From positions 1,081,828 to 1,145,827 of the forward strand of contig VXAY01000172.1 in assembly GCA_013399855.1 (NCBI GenBank): a stretch of 64,000 nucleotides of DNA, given 5' to 3'. The notes beneath the pieces are model-generated. The model did not search any database. It saw nothing but the letters and a program-made list of their open reading frames with translations, and had not been told where the DNA came from. Source of the stretch: Oxyruncus cristatus (Eukaryota; Chordata; Aves; Passeriformes; Cotingidae). The position numbers were made by a program, and so were the translations under genes. Each line of letters opens with the position of its first letter. The stretch's first letter is position 1. Below are positions 23,641 to 38,628 of this stretch, in pieces.

Positions 23641-26600
23641 TCAGGAGGCGTTGAAGGAGATGCTTTCAAATCATCCGATGAGAGGGATACTTAAAGAACA
23701 TCAATATTGATGTAACACGGAGGCATTTCCCCGTGTTTATACAAAGTTCACACCATCACAAACAATCCATGCACTTCACAAACAAATTGATCCTGCTGTG
23801 GAATGCTTCCTTGGGGGAGAAACGCTTGTTATCATCTTCCTGCAAGGAAGAGGATGATTTATTATTTGTTTCATGTCCTGGATATTTATGTATGTAGCTT
23901 GAGCACTACCAAGCTAAAATATCACTTCATCCTTAGCTGCAAGGAAACACATTGATTGGAAGGAGGATGATCTTCCCTGGTGTTTCAAATTATCATATCC
24001 TTTCTTCCCTTCACCCTTTGAGCATATCTGGGACTATGAAGTTAAGATTTCGTCTACTTTTAGGACAGGTTTAATTTCCCAAATGAATACTTTGTGTCAA
24101 AGAGGCAATTGGGTACCAAATTCCTGAAATACATAAAGCCGGCATGTGATACAGTGATTTAGTCTTCTTTAATAAACAGCAACACATTCAAGCCTTGAAA
24201 GGAGAAGAGGGGAATTTTCCTCTGTTTTGTCTCCTGATGACATCTGAGCTGAAAATAAAGTCCAAAGAAACTCCTTGGGAAGTACCAACTCTGTTCAGCT
24301 GGTTATTTCCAGAGGCACAATAACACGACCTTGGCAGAGACCTGGGGTGTTATTTTACTCTTCTGGTTTACTTCTTGGGTAAATGAAACATGTTGAACTT
24401 TCAAGGCAAGAGAACAGTTAAATCAAATAGTATGTTTGTCACAGTCATTATCAATGAAACAAAATGCCTCCAAGCTCTTTTCTTCATCTTAAATCTGCAC
24501 TTCGACATTAGGGAAATTCCCACACTTTGAAGTTTACAATGTATCCTCATCCAGCAAGGAGTAGATTTAGTTAGAAACAGACTGTTGCTTCCAGCAGCTA
24601 AAGGCATGGTCCATGGAAAAGGAAGGCAGCTCCTGAAGATATAGAACATGGGAGAGCAGCCCAGGAAAGCCGATGGTCCCATCCTGACCTTTCAGGTTGA
24701 CAGCCTAGCAATAGTAAGACAAACAGTAAGAAAATAGCATGAAACCCACCTTTATTTACAGTTGCCTGACTAAAGCATGCATCACAGACAGATAAATAAA
24801 GAATGGTGCATATACACCTTAGTACTGAATCACTTCTTATTCACAGTAACACAGTGTGTAGTCACCAGTAGCACAACCTGATGTCCTGCTGTATTTCCAT
24901 AGTTCAAAGTCACTGCTTTGGTAGTGGGCACAGCTAGCTAGTGGATACAGAGTTGCAGGACTGGCAGTACATTTTACTTTGGTGTAACAAATACAAAACC
25001 CTGGATATAGTTTATTTTCAGAGCTCTCTTGGTGTACAGAATGGGAAAAATTAAATTTATGTAAACATCTTCATTTTTCTAGATTAAATACTGTGGAAAA
25101 CTCTTGTTTAAACCACAGGACTGCTGAGAACAAAAGATTCAGGTAAGAGCTTTGTCTTAACCTGGTAAATGAACCTGTATTTAGCTATAAAATAAGATTA
25201 CTTGTTTTGTTCAAAAGAAACCACATTTCTGTAGCAACTTAATTAAAGTTGCAAAATAGATTATTTCTGTTAGAGACACAAGTCATCTGAGAACTTCATT
25301 CCACAACTTTGTTGCGCCATCCTGAGCAGCCCACCAGTCCTCCTCATAATCCTCCAAAGATTAGCCAAGAAGAAAAGAATGGAGTGCAAAAAGGATGGGT
25401 TTAAAACATAGACCACTTCTGAGGTACAGGCTGACCAACTGCCTCCATGGTAATCTAGATCAACAATCCTGAAGGAGATGGAGATGAGGTGGTGAGAGCA
25501 GAGATGCCTGAGAACCTTTCACGGCATTCTGAACACTGTCTATTGACTTATCCAGGCTACATCCTCTTTATTGGCTTTTTCACTTTAGCATCATCAGATG
25601 CATCTATATCATATCTATTAAATACCCATTAAGCTGACAGGAGCTATACAATTTTTGTAACTTATTTTTAAAGAATGTAATGATGAAATCTGTATTTTTT
25701 TTAGTAGAGATAGTACAAAAAGCTTCACTTTTTCTTCATAGACAATTTAAGACTTCTTTCTTATATGTGGAATTAGTTGGACAAAGAGCTTGGGAATCTG
25801 CTATCAGATAATTTTAATCCTGAATTTTCATTTTTGATTCTCTATAGCTTTTCAGAGACCATAAGTTGCATTCAGTCAATAGCAGAACTGAGGCTGTTCA
25901 CAGTAGTTCAGAGGTTTAGGATGAGTCCTCAAAAATTCCTGCGTCAAACAAAAATTCCTCATCATTGATGCACTTTTCCCACTATTGCAGAGCCAAGATG
26001 AAGCTTTCAAAAAGCTCTGACAACTTTATCAGTCCATAAAGTGGCAGAAGAGACTTTCCCATGCAGTTGTTGTATGACATTCTGTTTTGTGTCCGGAGAA
26101 CTTAATTTTTATCGGTTCCTGATTTCAGAAGTTACTTAATTTCAAAAACCCTGAATCTAACAAACACCAATTACTCCATCACCAAAAAAAATCCAACCTA
26201 TAAAATTATTCACCACTACTGAACACAAATCTTGCCAAGTTACTTGCTAAATTATTATACTGACAGTCTAGAGGACTGAAGTAAAATATATTGATAGAGG
26301 TGTGTTTCAGATAGAAATATTTCAGGATTGTACAAGTAGAAACATCTTACTGTAATCAACAAAAACATTGAAGAAGAGAGTTGCTTGAACCTTAATAGAA
26401 GATGTTCATCTTCCTGTGGAGCTTACATAGACACTCACCCTCTTGTTAATGCAACAGAAAGAGGCCTTTCCCATCCTTGGGTCACACCTACGGGACCTGC
26501 CTAACTCAGAGGGGCTGAGCTTGGAGGGTTTGGTTTGGTTTTTGGCACAGGTAATTTGGAAGCACAGAAAACATTCAGCAGTTCGAGTTTATGAGTTCAT

Positions 26601-27947
26601 GCCAAGAGAATGTGGCTCCCTTGCTAGTAAAACTTTCCTACAATGAATAAACCATCTGCCTGCACATAAGAGTTAAAAAAAAAATACAAAGGACTTCACA
26701 AATGATCCTTTCTTGTCAGCCTAAACTGCTACACTGAGAGTAAATCACCATCACAGCGGACTTTGGTAGTTTAAGGACTTGTCTCGTAGCTCAAGAAAAA
26801 TATGTAGTCTATAGAAAGTCACTTTCATCTCATGTGAACAAACATGACAGCCAATACAGTTGCATATCGATCAGACTGGCTTAGAGGCAGCATGCACTTT
26901 TTTTTTACCAATGCAAAGACACACCATAGCTTGCAAAACCTCATAAATGATTTTGTAGCAGAAACAGAATTCATACTGGTGCCACTTAATTAGTCACAGA
27001 AGAAAATTATTTTCCATGTCAATACTCATGATTATATTTATTAAAAAAACTTAGGGAACTTCCATTTTGCAACAAACATTATATAAGGTGGGGGTTTTTT
27101 TAATTTACAGGAATACAAAAATTAGTGTTTATTATCGTAAACAATAGAAATTTTTAGCTGCCTCTACAAAGCAGAAGCTAAGTGCAATCTGTAATAGATA
27201 CTTCCATATCAACTTCTTTATAAATGAGAAAAAAAATCCCAACCCTCTCACTAGAGAAAATCATCTTCTCTTGGCATCAGAAATAACGTTGGCTTTTTTA
27301 TTGACTCTATGAGTCAGATTTCTCAAGAGACTCTTAGCTAAATATATCACTATTTTCATTAAATATGATTTAAACAATAGTTTAAAGCTAATTGCCGAAT
27401 TATCAGTAGTTTGCAGATTTAGATGTTCAATCCAAATCTTCCAGGAATACCACTAGATCAATGTGCAGACAAAAATGGTGCTTGTGGTTGGCAACAAGTT
27501 ATTAATTGCGAGGGTAGTTAAAAAGAGATATTGGGTAATGGTTTTTCAATAACTATCATACTGCTATATAGATTGGTGCTATAGCATACCATATGGCAAT
27601 GCTTTGTCACCATACATAATTTCATTTCCCATAAATCATACAATTGAATCAAGGTCTTTTTTTTTTTTTTTTTGTGCAAAATAAGTCAGATCTGGACCTA
27701 CATGTACTGGTCTTCTTGTTATGACTGAATTTGCTTCAGTGAAAACCGCTCCGTTGCAATGGAAATAGTACTATAGGTTTCATGGAGAGAGGGAGGGAGG
27801 GATGGTAAAATCAAGTTTATTATTATTCTTCTACTAAAGGCTAGATAGGCAAGAAATGCATTTCTTCCACTCCAGAGGCATAACTCTCAGTTTTGATAGA
27901 AGACTTCTCAGTAAGAGAGTAAAAATCTTATTTTTCTACTCAGATTT

Positions 27948-27971
27948 TAAATAAATAAATAAATAAATAAA
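27948..27971. repeat. (TAAA)6 microsatellite
   Basis: Six perfect TAAA units in intergenic DNA. Confidence 0.95.
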
Positions 27972-30389
27972 GGAACCAATCTAGAGCTTTTGTTATAGCT
28001 ACCAGTGTACTTTGCAGTTCACATCTTCATGGAGAAAAAGCCTGCAGCTCCAGGATTCAGTTTTGTACACGATTCTGTTTGCCAGTTTTAGAGAACACTT
28101 CATATCCAGTTTCTGTTAAAGTCAATGTGAATTTTGTGGTTCACTCCAGTGGGGCTAAAGCAAGACCATTACATACCTTTGTTATCTTCATCTTAGGCAA
28201 AAGTGAATCAGGGCAGTCAGAAGCACACTGGAGTGTTGGATACATCTGCAGCACTCCAAAATGAAGCTATTTGGGTCTTCAATATAATACTAGATAGATA
28301 TTAAACACCCTGCACTGAATTTACTCTTTATCTCTCCCTTTCTCTTAACTGATCTATTTTTCGTGCTTAACACCTGCTAAAGAGCTGTGAAAGGTGCTTA
28401 ATGACACCTATTTAAGTAGAGTACAGTACATTCATCTGAGCAGAATTAATTTAAGTCAAGGACTCAGCATCTGTTCAGTTCAGATTTTCTGGGGCTTGAA
28501 TGATCTCAGGCAAGCAACACCAAAGCACAATTTACTGAACATATGTATGCTTAGTGCCTTACCGCGTCCCTAAATACTGCCTGGTGTTTCCATTACAGAG
28601 ACTTTTGATCTGAAATTCTCAGGTACCAAAGGTTCTACCTCTAGTTTTGAAAATCAGAACAATTTACGCAGGTAGCAAGTCTCCAGCTCAGTGCAGCAAG
28701 AAGATGATCATTCATTGTTCTGTTGGTAGGAGGAACTTCACTTCTGAATTCAGGCTGGATGCATTTCAGGGACATATTTATCAGTGCTGTAATGCACACA
28801 CCTTCCTCCTAAATCAAGGACATCGTGCCTGCTTACACACAGTGAGTTTACCTTCGCGTTCAAGTGACCTTTCTTTCTAACAACAGGTGATATGACAAAG
28901 GAGGTCCATTTGCCTGCCTGATCAACAGGCTTCTGACTAGATGACTTACTTCCAAAAATCAGTCTGGGTAATGGCAACGAAGAACAACAGCACAATGGCA
29001 GTAGTGCTGTTATTTTGGAAAGTATTGGCAGTCACTTTTAAGCAAGTCTTTTACCTAGAGGCAATCAAATCCCTGTCTGAAGCCAGTGAAGTTCATGAAG
29101 CGTTTTCTCGGAATGAGTGGAAGGAACAAGTGATGTACTTCTAGGTAGCCAGATTACTGCAGGCAGAGTTACTACACAAAGCAATAGGTGGTAACACAAG
29201 AAATATTGCAAGAATTAGAGGCTCCCTAGTTGCCAAGCTGGCATGATTTTTGTTGTTGTTTGGGATTTGTTTGTTTTAAATCAGCTATGTGTTATGCTTG
29301 GCAAAAAGAAATAAACAGCTTGAAAATCCCCTTCCACATAGACACAACGGACTGATGGAGAACACTTGTGCACTCAGAATACCCTGAGCATTGCCCCCAT
29401 ATAACAAGGGAATGGTAGATTTTCCATATTTTCTACAGCACAGAACCTAACTGAACTGATAGGTCCTGCAAGTTCTTTAATAATGGCTGTTTGTGCTAAA
29501 ACAGACAAAACAATAGGCAAATTAGTGTCAAATTTGGCTGTATGTATCAAACAGGCACAAACAAAACAAAACAAAAAAAAAACCAACCCCCTGAACACAT
29601 TATCTGCTTCTGAAAAATCCATATCCAATAAAAATCTCCCTACTATTGCAATTAAGTCTCTTCTTTGCAGGAAAGGCAGATGCCAGTTTTACCATCTGAT
29701 AAATCTGTCATGTCCATGCACAGTCTGATAAGTTTTACTTTCCCTCTGGCAGACTGAGGATTTTTAACTACAGTCCTCACAGCCATTTATCAGATGAGCC
29801 TTTCACTATTCTTTAACCTCTGCAACTAAACACTTTTGCAGCTTGTGTTACAGCTAGGGATGAAAACCCATAGAATCTGGATACCCAAGATTAACAGTCT
29901 GAAAGTATCTGAGTTTTAATATTCTACAATATCATCTAGATTACAAAATAAAATTTTAAACCCTTACAAGCAACTTACTCTTATCATTTATATTTTATTA
30001 TAAATGAAAAAAACAGTGTGCATCAGCCCTCTTCTGCTTATGAAGCTCCTATGGGAGGCAAGAGTACAAGTCTTACTTGCGACTAACATACACACAGAGC
30101 CAAAACTCTGTGTTTTCATTTTCCCATCTTCCTCAAAGCCATACAACTCTGAAAACACTTCAGGGTCCATCCTGCAAGTTCTGCTCTGGGACACAACTTA
30201 AAAAATTCCTAAAAAGAGACATGTGATAGAAAGCAGAAAGGAATCATGGGGTCACATTCACACAGTGTGCTTGTTTTCCTTTTCTTCTAAACACAAGAAT
30301 AATTGATACTGGAATTACCCCCTTTTATGCTGTTACAGGTACTTCCTCTTTAGGGATGTGTGAAAGTTTTTAAACTAATGCATATCCAC

Positions 30390-30545
30390 AAAAATAATAA
30401 AAACACAACAACTCCCTCCAACAAAAAAAAAGAAAAACACCACCACAGAAAAAAAAAAACCTAACCAACCAAACCCAAAAACCAACACATTCCCCAAAAA
30501 CACAAACCACACCAAACAAAAAAAACCAAAAACATCCAAACAGAC
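30390..30545. repeat. A/C-rich low-complexity tract
   Basis: About 155 bases almost free of G and T on the plus strand, built from AAAAC, CCAAAC and AACCAA words. The apparent minus-strand open frame of Phe, Gly, Val and Trp is an artefact of this composition. Confidence 0.85.
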
Positions 30546-33500
30546 CAGAATCAAAAAAGCTCAACCAAAATCTGTCAGCAAGATATCCAGGACTATTTTC
30601 ACTGAAGCCTGTTCCTGAACTTCACCAGAATAACCACCAGCAGCCAAATCAAAGTACAAACATTTGTGTATGTGAAATGCCCAGAAGGCATCACAGAGAA
30701 AATAAACACAGCTCATACTACTAAATCACATATACTCTGAGACAGAAGAAGCCTGCTCATGCATTCTTCTCAGATCTGATTCCAGAAGTTCTGGACTTCT
30801 TCCCAAATGAAGACTCATATCCTTTTGAGGACTGTCTGGGTCCACAAGTAAGTAGTGGTCAACATCCAAGCAATGACTGTAGGGCTCAGCTCTAACAGAT
30901 ACTGAATGCCATCTGCTTCCATGGACATTAACCAGATGATACACAACATACAATACAGATAGAAGGCCGTCCAACTTTTCCATGCTGGAGACTACTGTGT
31001 AAGTTCTCATAATAATTATTCATAACATCACTTCCCTAGGGGCTTCTCCATTAAGCCAGTTGAAAATAGTACACCATGACAGGTAGGGGAAAATTGCAAT
31101 AAAAATATCTTAGCCATAGTGACTGTCAAGCCTTTCAGTTTATAACATTTTTAATGAATATTTTAAGATTTCATGTTTTGATCGGGTTCTCTTGGGTAGT
31201 GACCCAACATTTTGGGATGAGGAAGATTATTTATGATTGTTTGATGAATATTTTCTTCTAAACATGAGTTATTGTGTGTTTTGCTATCAACATTTCCTGT
31301 TTAGAAAAGAAAATAACAAATGACTGAATATAGCACAGTGATCTGTTGTCCCGAAGGAGGAGGAGAAGGTGCCTGGGCAGGGGTATAGTGTTGCCTTGTG
31401 TATGGACTCCATGGACTTTACACTACTGAATCTGACATTTTAACTTAGCTCTTCTTAGCTCTTACCTTGCTCTGTAGCAAGCTTGATGCAATCTATAAAG
31501 CATTGAATATGTTAGGTTAGATCTATCTTTAAAATTTGAAGAGGTACGCTGCTTAACAGTAATCATGACTGAAAGGGGACCCATCATTTGGAAAGGCCTT
31601 TTACACTTTTCCTCATACACTGAAATGTAAAAATGAGAGTATTACGTTGTAGTTTAAGCCTCTCCTTTTTTTTTTTTAAATGGGAGAAATTCTGCTTCTA
31701 TCTTTCTTACTTGTCTAGACCTTATTTACCTTTCTTATTCATCAAAATTATTTTCCTACCAAAGAGGACAAAAGTAACTACAGTTCTTCATGATCATTCT
31801 GCTATTCTGCATTCACTTTCTGTTGGAATCTGCTGTTCTGAATAGCAAAATGTAATGCTGCTTTTTCAGATACACCAGTCTTGCAATCCCCTCCGGGTGC
31901 AAAACTTCAAGGCACAGAAAATCCATCATGCCACCATTCATAACTCTAAAATTTTCTCCATCACTATTCCCATTACCAGTCCCTGTTCCAAAGTCTATAA
32001 CTTGGCAGTAAAAGTTCTTACTATGTTGAAATTTGTCCTGTGAGGTTTAAGGAATCCAAGAGCTATTTTCTTTTTTACTCTGGAATTACTTCTCTGTTGT
32101 AGGAGACACAGAGGATTGCTTTTCCATCAAAAAACCAGGCAGAAAGCCTAATGCCTGCAGTTGTCCCAAGCAACTTGTCCATGAGAAATAATTGTTCTGT
32201 TACTCAGAATATCTGTCTCTTGAGCCAGTTGATCTAAATTGTCATGATTTCTGCAACACAGATTCCTTTCAATGCAATTTATTATCTAAAATTCCTTAAA
32301 CAAAGAAAATACTGGAATACTAGACAGACCATCATTATTAGCAATACGAAAGTATTATTTTATTTGCCAACAGAGACTCAGGAATACTAAGCCATAATTA
32401 ACTCTGTCACACCTGTGTAAATTCAGAAAAACTCTATGGGTACCGTTGAGTTAATCCACAGGAATTCCAGTCTTGGGGAAGGCAAGAGAACTTGGCTACA
32501 TGATTACAAATTTCAGCAACAGGTTGACTCTTTAAGACCCAAGCCCATGAAAGGAAGACGGGAAGATTGTGCATCTCTGTTCTGCTCCCGGGATGGGATG
32601 GGAAACTGTATGCTTCAGATTGGTAACTGGTCTGCCAGACCTCTGGCATGCTGGGAGGAGAAATACTGGTGCACCTCAACAGGCTCACTGCCACAAAGCT
32701 GCCAAGAAGTGCAGGGTCAGAAATCACAGCTCCACAAAGCTTGTCTTCCTCCTGGCTTTTAAGGACTGCTCCTCAGGGAATAACAGAAGTGTAAGAGACT
32801 GCAAGAATAAGCTGTATGAGTAGACAATCCAACTACATTCTTGGCAGTGGCTCAGTATTTTTCATGTTCTATGAAGTCACTGCAATGCTGAACTTGAGAG
32901 ATGAGGAGGTCGTAAGAAATATTTTCCAAATAATCTCTGCAAATAATAAGAGAAAGCACCAGGCTCTGGCACAGCCCTAATTTCTCTTGGTACCCAGGCC
33001 ATGGCAACTGCACATATCTTAGAATAGTTGACCACAGCCAGGCTGAGTGGAGAACTCCTCACCATCCTCTTTTTAGAAAAGGGGATAAGATGCCTGAGGC
33101 TAAGAACAGTGAAGGAGAGAGGATGAATGTGTGACTTATTGAGAAGGACACTCAAAAGTAGGGCTCCTAGTACAGCTCCTGGAAAACAGAAGCATGGGAT
33201 TTCAATCCAATGTTTTAATCAGTATTTGGGGGGTTTATTTTGTTCATTATTTTGACTTTTATTTTGTGTTTTGTTTTTTTAAAAAAAGCTTATTTTCCCC
33301 ATTCCTCTTCTCTTTTGAGGAAAAAAGTCATTTTAATATATGAATTACAACACAAGTTAGGAAGAAGACACAGAAAACCAGTGATATGAATTGGTGAATT
33401 AAAGACACATATCTGAATTAAAGATTTAACTATAGGAGGAAAGAAAACAAATAAGGCACTGCAAACATGACATGTCAGTTCCCAGTTTGAAGTCTGTTTT

Positions 33501-36500
33501 GCAACACAAATCTTTAAACAGATGAAATTTCTAAAAGAGAGAGAAGAGAGAGAGTCACATTTAAGCCTGCTGAGGGAAAAACGTGTTAATGATCTGATAA
33601 CAATAGTCTTCAGAAAATTTAGGAAGCAAAATGATCTTAAGGTCATATGTTGCAGTCTTCTGTATAATAACACGACACAAAATAAAATAAATAAATAAAG
33701 ACCAAACCTCCAAACAGAAAGAAGTTCCTCCAGCTGAATGCTGCAGTCTACAGGCAGACACTAAGGGATTGGAGTCTTCTGAAATAAGCTTCAGTGATAT
33801 TTACTACAATTTCCAACTTTTGAGAGCCAGGCCAATATAATATTCATTGAAGTGCAATACAAGGCAGTGCATCTCATTAAATCATGTTAAGCTTTTCTAA
33901 AGAGACACGTACAAATTTTTCCTTACTATGATTTTAAGATTACTGATGTCTCCTGCCTTGTTTGTGCAGTATTTTAAAGAAAACAAACCAAAAAGCACAA
34001 AAAAACCTCCAGTGGATCAAAGGAAAAAATTATTTAGAATCTGCAATGAGCAATCTATTTTATGCTGGCTCTTGCATTTGAAAGGCACACCTATAAACCT
34101 GCCTGGGCAGCTTAACATGCAAAAACCCAGTTGTACTGGAAATTTACCAAAGATCTCTATGAGGAGAAGTTTGCATGGCTCTGCAGACAACATTACCTAT
34201 TTGTTTCTTAGCCATCACTGCCAGAAAAGATCTGTTTTATCATCAATGTTGTGTTGTTTAGTTCTTTTGCTATCTCCAGGCTAGAGTCAGTTCTAACTTG
34301 ATGGCGAAGTTGTGCCAAAGTCACTCCAGCTTCAGCAGCTGGGTTTCACAGTTTATCACCATGGGAAGCAGGGAAATTAGGGGATGACTAAATTGCTAAT
34401 GTCGGTTGATTAGCTTTACATCCTTCAGGTACATCAGTAGCTGAGTCAGAGAGGTAGTGGCCATTACAGCAATGCAGGTGGCCCATTTGCAGTTAGATTT
34501 CAGCATGACGCAACTATTTTTGAGCACTGCAGAGTCCACCAGCAGCACTTTCCAACACACCCCGTGATGGCAAAAGAATGCATCTTTTTCAACTTCAATT
34601 TCATTATAAATTTGGCACACATTATAGAGGGATACCACAGGCAAACCGCTCCTTCTCCAAATCCCACTCCTCCCTCCCCAAGGGGAGGGTGTGGAGTTTA
34701 CCTTTCCCTCCTATAATTAGCAGGAAAAGAACAATTAGTGAACATATTGCAGTTTTCCACAAAGCAACTCAAGAACTGTGATGTTAGTGACATGATTTAA
34801 AATGTGGAGGCAGGTTTGCACATAGGTAGGATCTGCAGTTGCCAGCATAGAAACAAAAGTATGTTGAAATAGGCAAAAATATATGTTAAAAAAAATAAAA
34901 CATGAAATCAGTACTTGCACAAAATGAAACTGCAGTAACTTTTACCAGAGAACAGCACAGCATAAATACTGTACACAAATGAACATTTTCACAGTGTGAA
35001 ATACATAAAAATATGTTCTCATGCAGTTGTTTTCACTTCAAGACCCAGATTCACAGATATTTCACTATGTCTTCTATCTAAAAGGTTATCAATTTATCAG
35101 ACCATTCTGGTGGATTCTGTCATGAGGATTTGTACCTGATCCAGACCATCAGTGGTTACATCTTGAAGTCATAGTTGAAAAATACCCTTATGAGGAATAT
35201 TATACCTTCATAAAATGAAGGCAAAGAAAGATAGAATCATTTTGGCTACGAGACATTTCTAGCTGTGTAATGGAGATAATGGTGTGATCACTTTAACTTC
35301 CAACTCTGGGACATAATCCAGTCTCCTGTGTCACTTAGGAAGCAGGCATTTGATGTAAAGGGTGAGAAGTTACTGCTCCTGAAAGCAGATACCAGCTTGC
35401 ACCAGTGGTGCAGCAGGGAACATCTATGTAATTTGTTTAGATGTTGACAATAATTATGTAGCCACCTGGCGAGACCTGCACACAATTACCTACATGTAAC
35501 CCAGTTTAATGTATCCCATTTGCTGGAAGCCAGAGCCCTCTCCAATATATTGCAGATAAGTTACAGACGGTAGCGAGCTTATTCCTGCAAAGCCACCAAA
35601 GGCATGCTGCCATTTAGCATCCTACGCTGTGAACTCAGCACAGAGTGGCCTTATTGGCTTCCCTGTAACTGTAATGGAGCTATGCTCCAGTTGTTCCTGA
35701 AGATCCGATAATGCAAAGGTTTTAACACCTCATTTCACTGCACAACCAGGTCTTCCTGTGTCCTGAAGAAGGATATGAGCACCCTGCACTCTCCTGTGCC
35801 ACGAAAGGCTCGGGAAATAAGGATTTTTACGAAGAGGTCTGATCTCATTTTCACCAAGAATTTAAGGATTTACTCTAGTGGTTTATTAATTTTAACCAGT
35901 ATTTGACTCCAGATTTAGTATTTTAAGAATCTGATCATCATCTTTAAGTTCTAAATAGTCACGTAAATATTTATCTAAGTTAGCAAGCTTGATCATTTTC
36001 ATATACTAGTATAGTAAACAGGAAGAGTTTCTGGGACCTCTGGAAGAATACACATGATAAGACTAAAGTGCTGAATAATTCCTTTTAAAAATAAAAATCT
36101 GCATGTAGGGGGTAAAAGTGACTGAATTTTGTACACTCAAATGTTATGTAAGACCTAATTCTGCATCATTTATTGTAGTTTGGTACAGTCGAGTGGTCAG
36201 TAGTTAACAACACTGCATTTGTGAAGAGCAGAAGGAGGGAATATTTCCCCTAGTCATCAGGAAACAAGTGAAAAAGTTTTCAAAAATGCCTTATTTAACC
36301 TTATTTCCTCTGAAGTGTCATGCTTAGGACAGTATAATATCAAGACACAGTTTCTAACTCTCCTCTCCTTCCCCCAGGAGTTAGATACCTAAAATGGTAA
36401 AGTATAGCATTTCTCACTAAGGAATAAAAAAATTACCCAGCATTTCCAGAAACTTTGCTTTAGAATATTTTTTCCATAGATCCAGTAAAATCCTGCTTGT

Positions 36501-36892
36501 GAGACACTAGCTCACTATAATTACATCCCACCTAATTAGACCTCTAGGCTTATCACCTCCTTTAAATAAGCAGTCAGAGCTGTGTCCTGTTTTCAGTGGC
36601 TCTGCAGAAGTCTCCAGCAATGGGATTTCAGAGTCCCAGCTGTCTGAACTCCCATCCCAAAGGCCATGGTTGACTCACCAGGGCATCTGACCTGAGTCCC
36701 AACCAACACAAGTTCAGGTTTCTGGTTCTGTCCTTCAAACAGGCATAACAGATGCCTAGGGCTCAATTCATTTACCTAAACTCAGGCATGAAGTGTCCTG
36801 TGTAGAGAACGCTGGACATCCGCAGGGGCTGTCGGACAGGACAGAAAAGGGTCATGCACTACTGGAGCAGCAAGTGGAGAAAAGGGTAAATC

Positions 36893-37165
36893 ACAAAATC
36901 ATGGAATCATTTAGGATGGAATCTCGATGCCTCTGAGATCATCGAGTCCAACCATTAACCCAGCACTGCACAAGTCCACCACCAAACCATGTCCCGGGTG
37001 CCACATCTACATGTCTTTTAAATCCCTCCAGGGATAGTGACTCAACCACAACCCTGGAAAGTCTATTTCAGTACTTAATATCCTTTTTCGTGAATCAATT
37101 TATCCTAATATCTAATCTAATCCTTCCCTGGCACAACTTGGAGCTATTTTCTCTTGCCCTATAGC
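36893..37165 (-). mobile_element. CR1 LINE 3' fragment
   Basis: The plus strand reads TCACAAAATCATGGAATC, TTTAGGATGGAATCTCGATG and GAGATCATCGAGTCCAACC. CATCTACATGTCTTTTAAAT, CCCTCCAGGGATAGTGACTC and CTAATATCTAATCTAATCC follow. This is the reverse complement of CR1 with its 3' end at the left. It is the best-preserved CR1 3' end in the window and fades into an A/C-rich tract (37260-37420). Confidence 0.9.
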
Positions 37166-37259
37166 TTGTTACTGGGGAGAAAATGGAGGGCATTCCAAGT
37201 GACATTAACTCTGTATGTTTAGGTAACAGAACTGAGTTCATGGCCTTTGCTGAGAGTGC

Positions 37260-37420
37260 AAGGGGAAAAAAACACCCCAAACCACAAAAAAAGCACAACA
37301 GTAACTCCTTATGTTAGCTAGTCAAAAAAACAAACCAAGAAAAAAAACCCCAAACAAAACAAAAAACCTGAAAACAAACAAAGAAAAAACCAAACCAAAC
37401 AAACAAAAACCAAACCAAAA
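37260..37420. repeat. A/C-rich low-complexity tract
   Basis: A run of AAAAC and CCAAAC words immediately beyond the CR1 copy, interrupted by about 30 bases of ordinary sequence. Similar in style to the tract at 30.4 kb. Confidence 0.8.
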
Positions 37421-38570
37421 AGGTAAGATTGTAAGAAAATAATGTTTATATGCATTTGTCTGGATCAGTTTTCTTCCTCTTCTGAGAACATACTTTGGAT
37501 TCACCCATACACATGGCTTCTCCAAATCCCAGTATTTCTCTCCACCTTCTCTGCAGACTGTTTGCTTTCCCCTTGGTAGTCATTTAGAACAGACTCTCAC
37601 TGGTGTGAAAACACATTCCCATGTTGTATTCTCCTGTGAGAATACATTCAAGCCTTTGAATTCTACATTAGCAAGTCTCCTTCTAATCACCTTCCTCAGG
37701 CGAGAAATGTCCTTCTCTGTGCTTTGTATCTGCCTGCCTGGAGTTCAGATGTAACAAATGGGATTACCCCCCCAGCTAGCAACCATCTCTGTCCAAGAGG
37801 GCTTCACTCGATTCAGTGATAACCGAAAACTTTAATAGCCTTCAGTAAACAGCCCAGCATCAGGGACAAGAAGTTTTGCTGGGATTTTCTCAATATGGAG
37901 ATGAAGGACAACAGAGAAGCCAGTTGTCTGTCACGTTAAAAAAAACTCACAGTCTGACCTACAAATACATTGACTCTCCAGTATCAAATCTTAATTGTTC
38001 ACAGCCAAATCTCCCAAACTGTTAGCACGTTTCATGAAGTAAGTTAGTCTCATTATAAATGTCAACTGCAGATTGTATTCTGTGCACATGTATATATATG
38101 TGAATACCCAGCTCCCTACTAAATGTCATTCATCCACTTTTAGAAACATTTATATTCAAAATTATTCAGATTTTTACAAGTGCCTCAGTGACAAGGGAAC
38201 TTGTACTCTGTGTCAGGTGCCACTGACAATCCAAACTGCACCTGTCATTTGACTGTTTGTTTGATAATTATATGTGGCGATGGGATCATCTATGTAGCCC
38301 ACAAATCACACTGAAGTAGAGGGGCTTTGGTGAGAAGCCCCTAGATTTTCCTAGATTTAGGAAAAAACATCTATTTGAAACCAATTTTGCCCAAGACCTA
38401 AACAAAAGATAAATGCAAATCATAGTCCATCTGTGCATGAAGAACTTTCGAAGCATTTGTTCCGTTCTTTATGTATTGCCTTTTCAAGTAATTAAGATAG
38501 AGATGGCCAAATATGGCAGTATGTTTGATACCAAAAAGCATTGGGGTTTTCACCCCACAGTTTTGCATGT

Positions 38571-38628
38571 TATACACTATATACTCCCTGTCTGGGAAGT
38601 ATATAGTGTATATAGTGTATATAGTGTA
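38571..38628. repeat. Imperfect inverted repeat (18-bp arms) running into a 9-bp tandem repeat
   Basis: The left arm 38571-38588 (TATACACTATATACTCCC) pairs with 38594-38612 across a 5-base loop TGTCT, with one bulged A. From 38599 the right arm continues as GTATATAGT repeated about 3.3 times to 38628. It could form a stable hairpin. No gene is associated with it. Confidence 0.8.

Larger units (their letters stand above)
23641..36890. other. MTA3-KCNG3 intergenic DNA, left part
   Basis: AT-rich unique-looking sequence. It contains a poly-T run at 27657-27673, a (TAAA)6 run at 27948-27971, and a long A/C-rich low-complexity tract at 30390-30545. Short overlapping open frames on both strands (for example 28.6-29.1 kb and 32.4-32.8 kb) show no splice context or known motif. 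I recognise no gene here. Confidence 0.6.

Noticed and set aside
32434..32823. Overlapping open frames of about 100 codons on both strands
   Set aside because: No splice context, no motif, and frames open on both strands suggest local composition.
35225..35250. ATAGAATCATTTTGGCT resembling a CR1 3' start
   Set aside because: The match stops after about 15 bases; too short to support an element.
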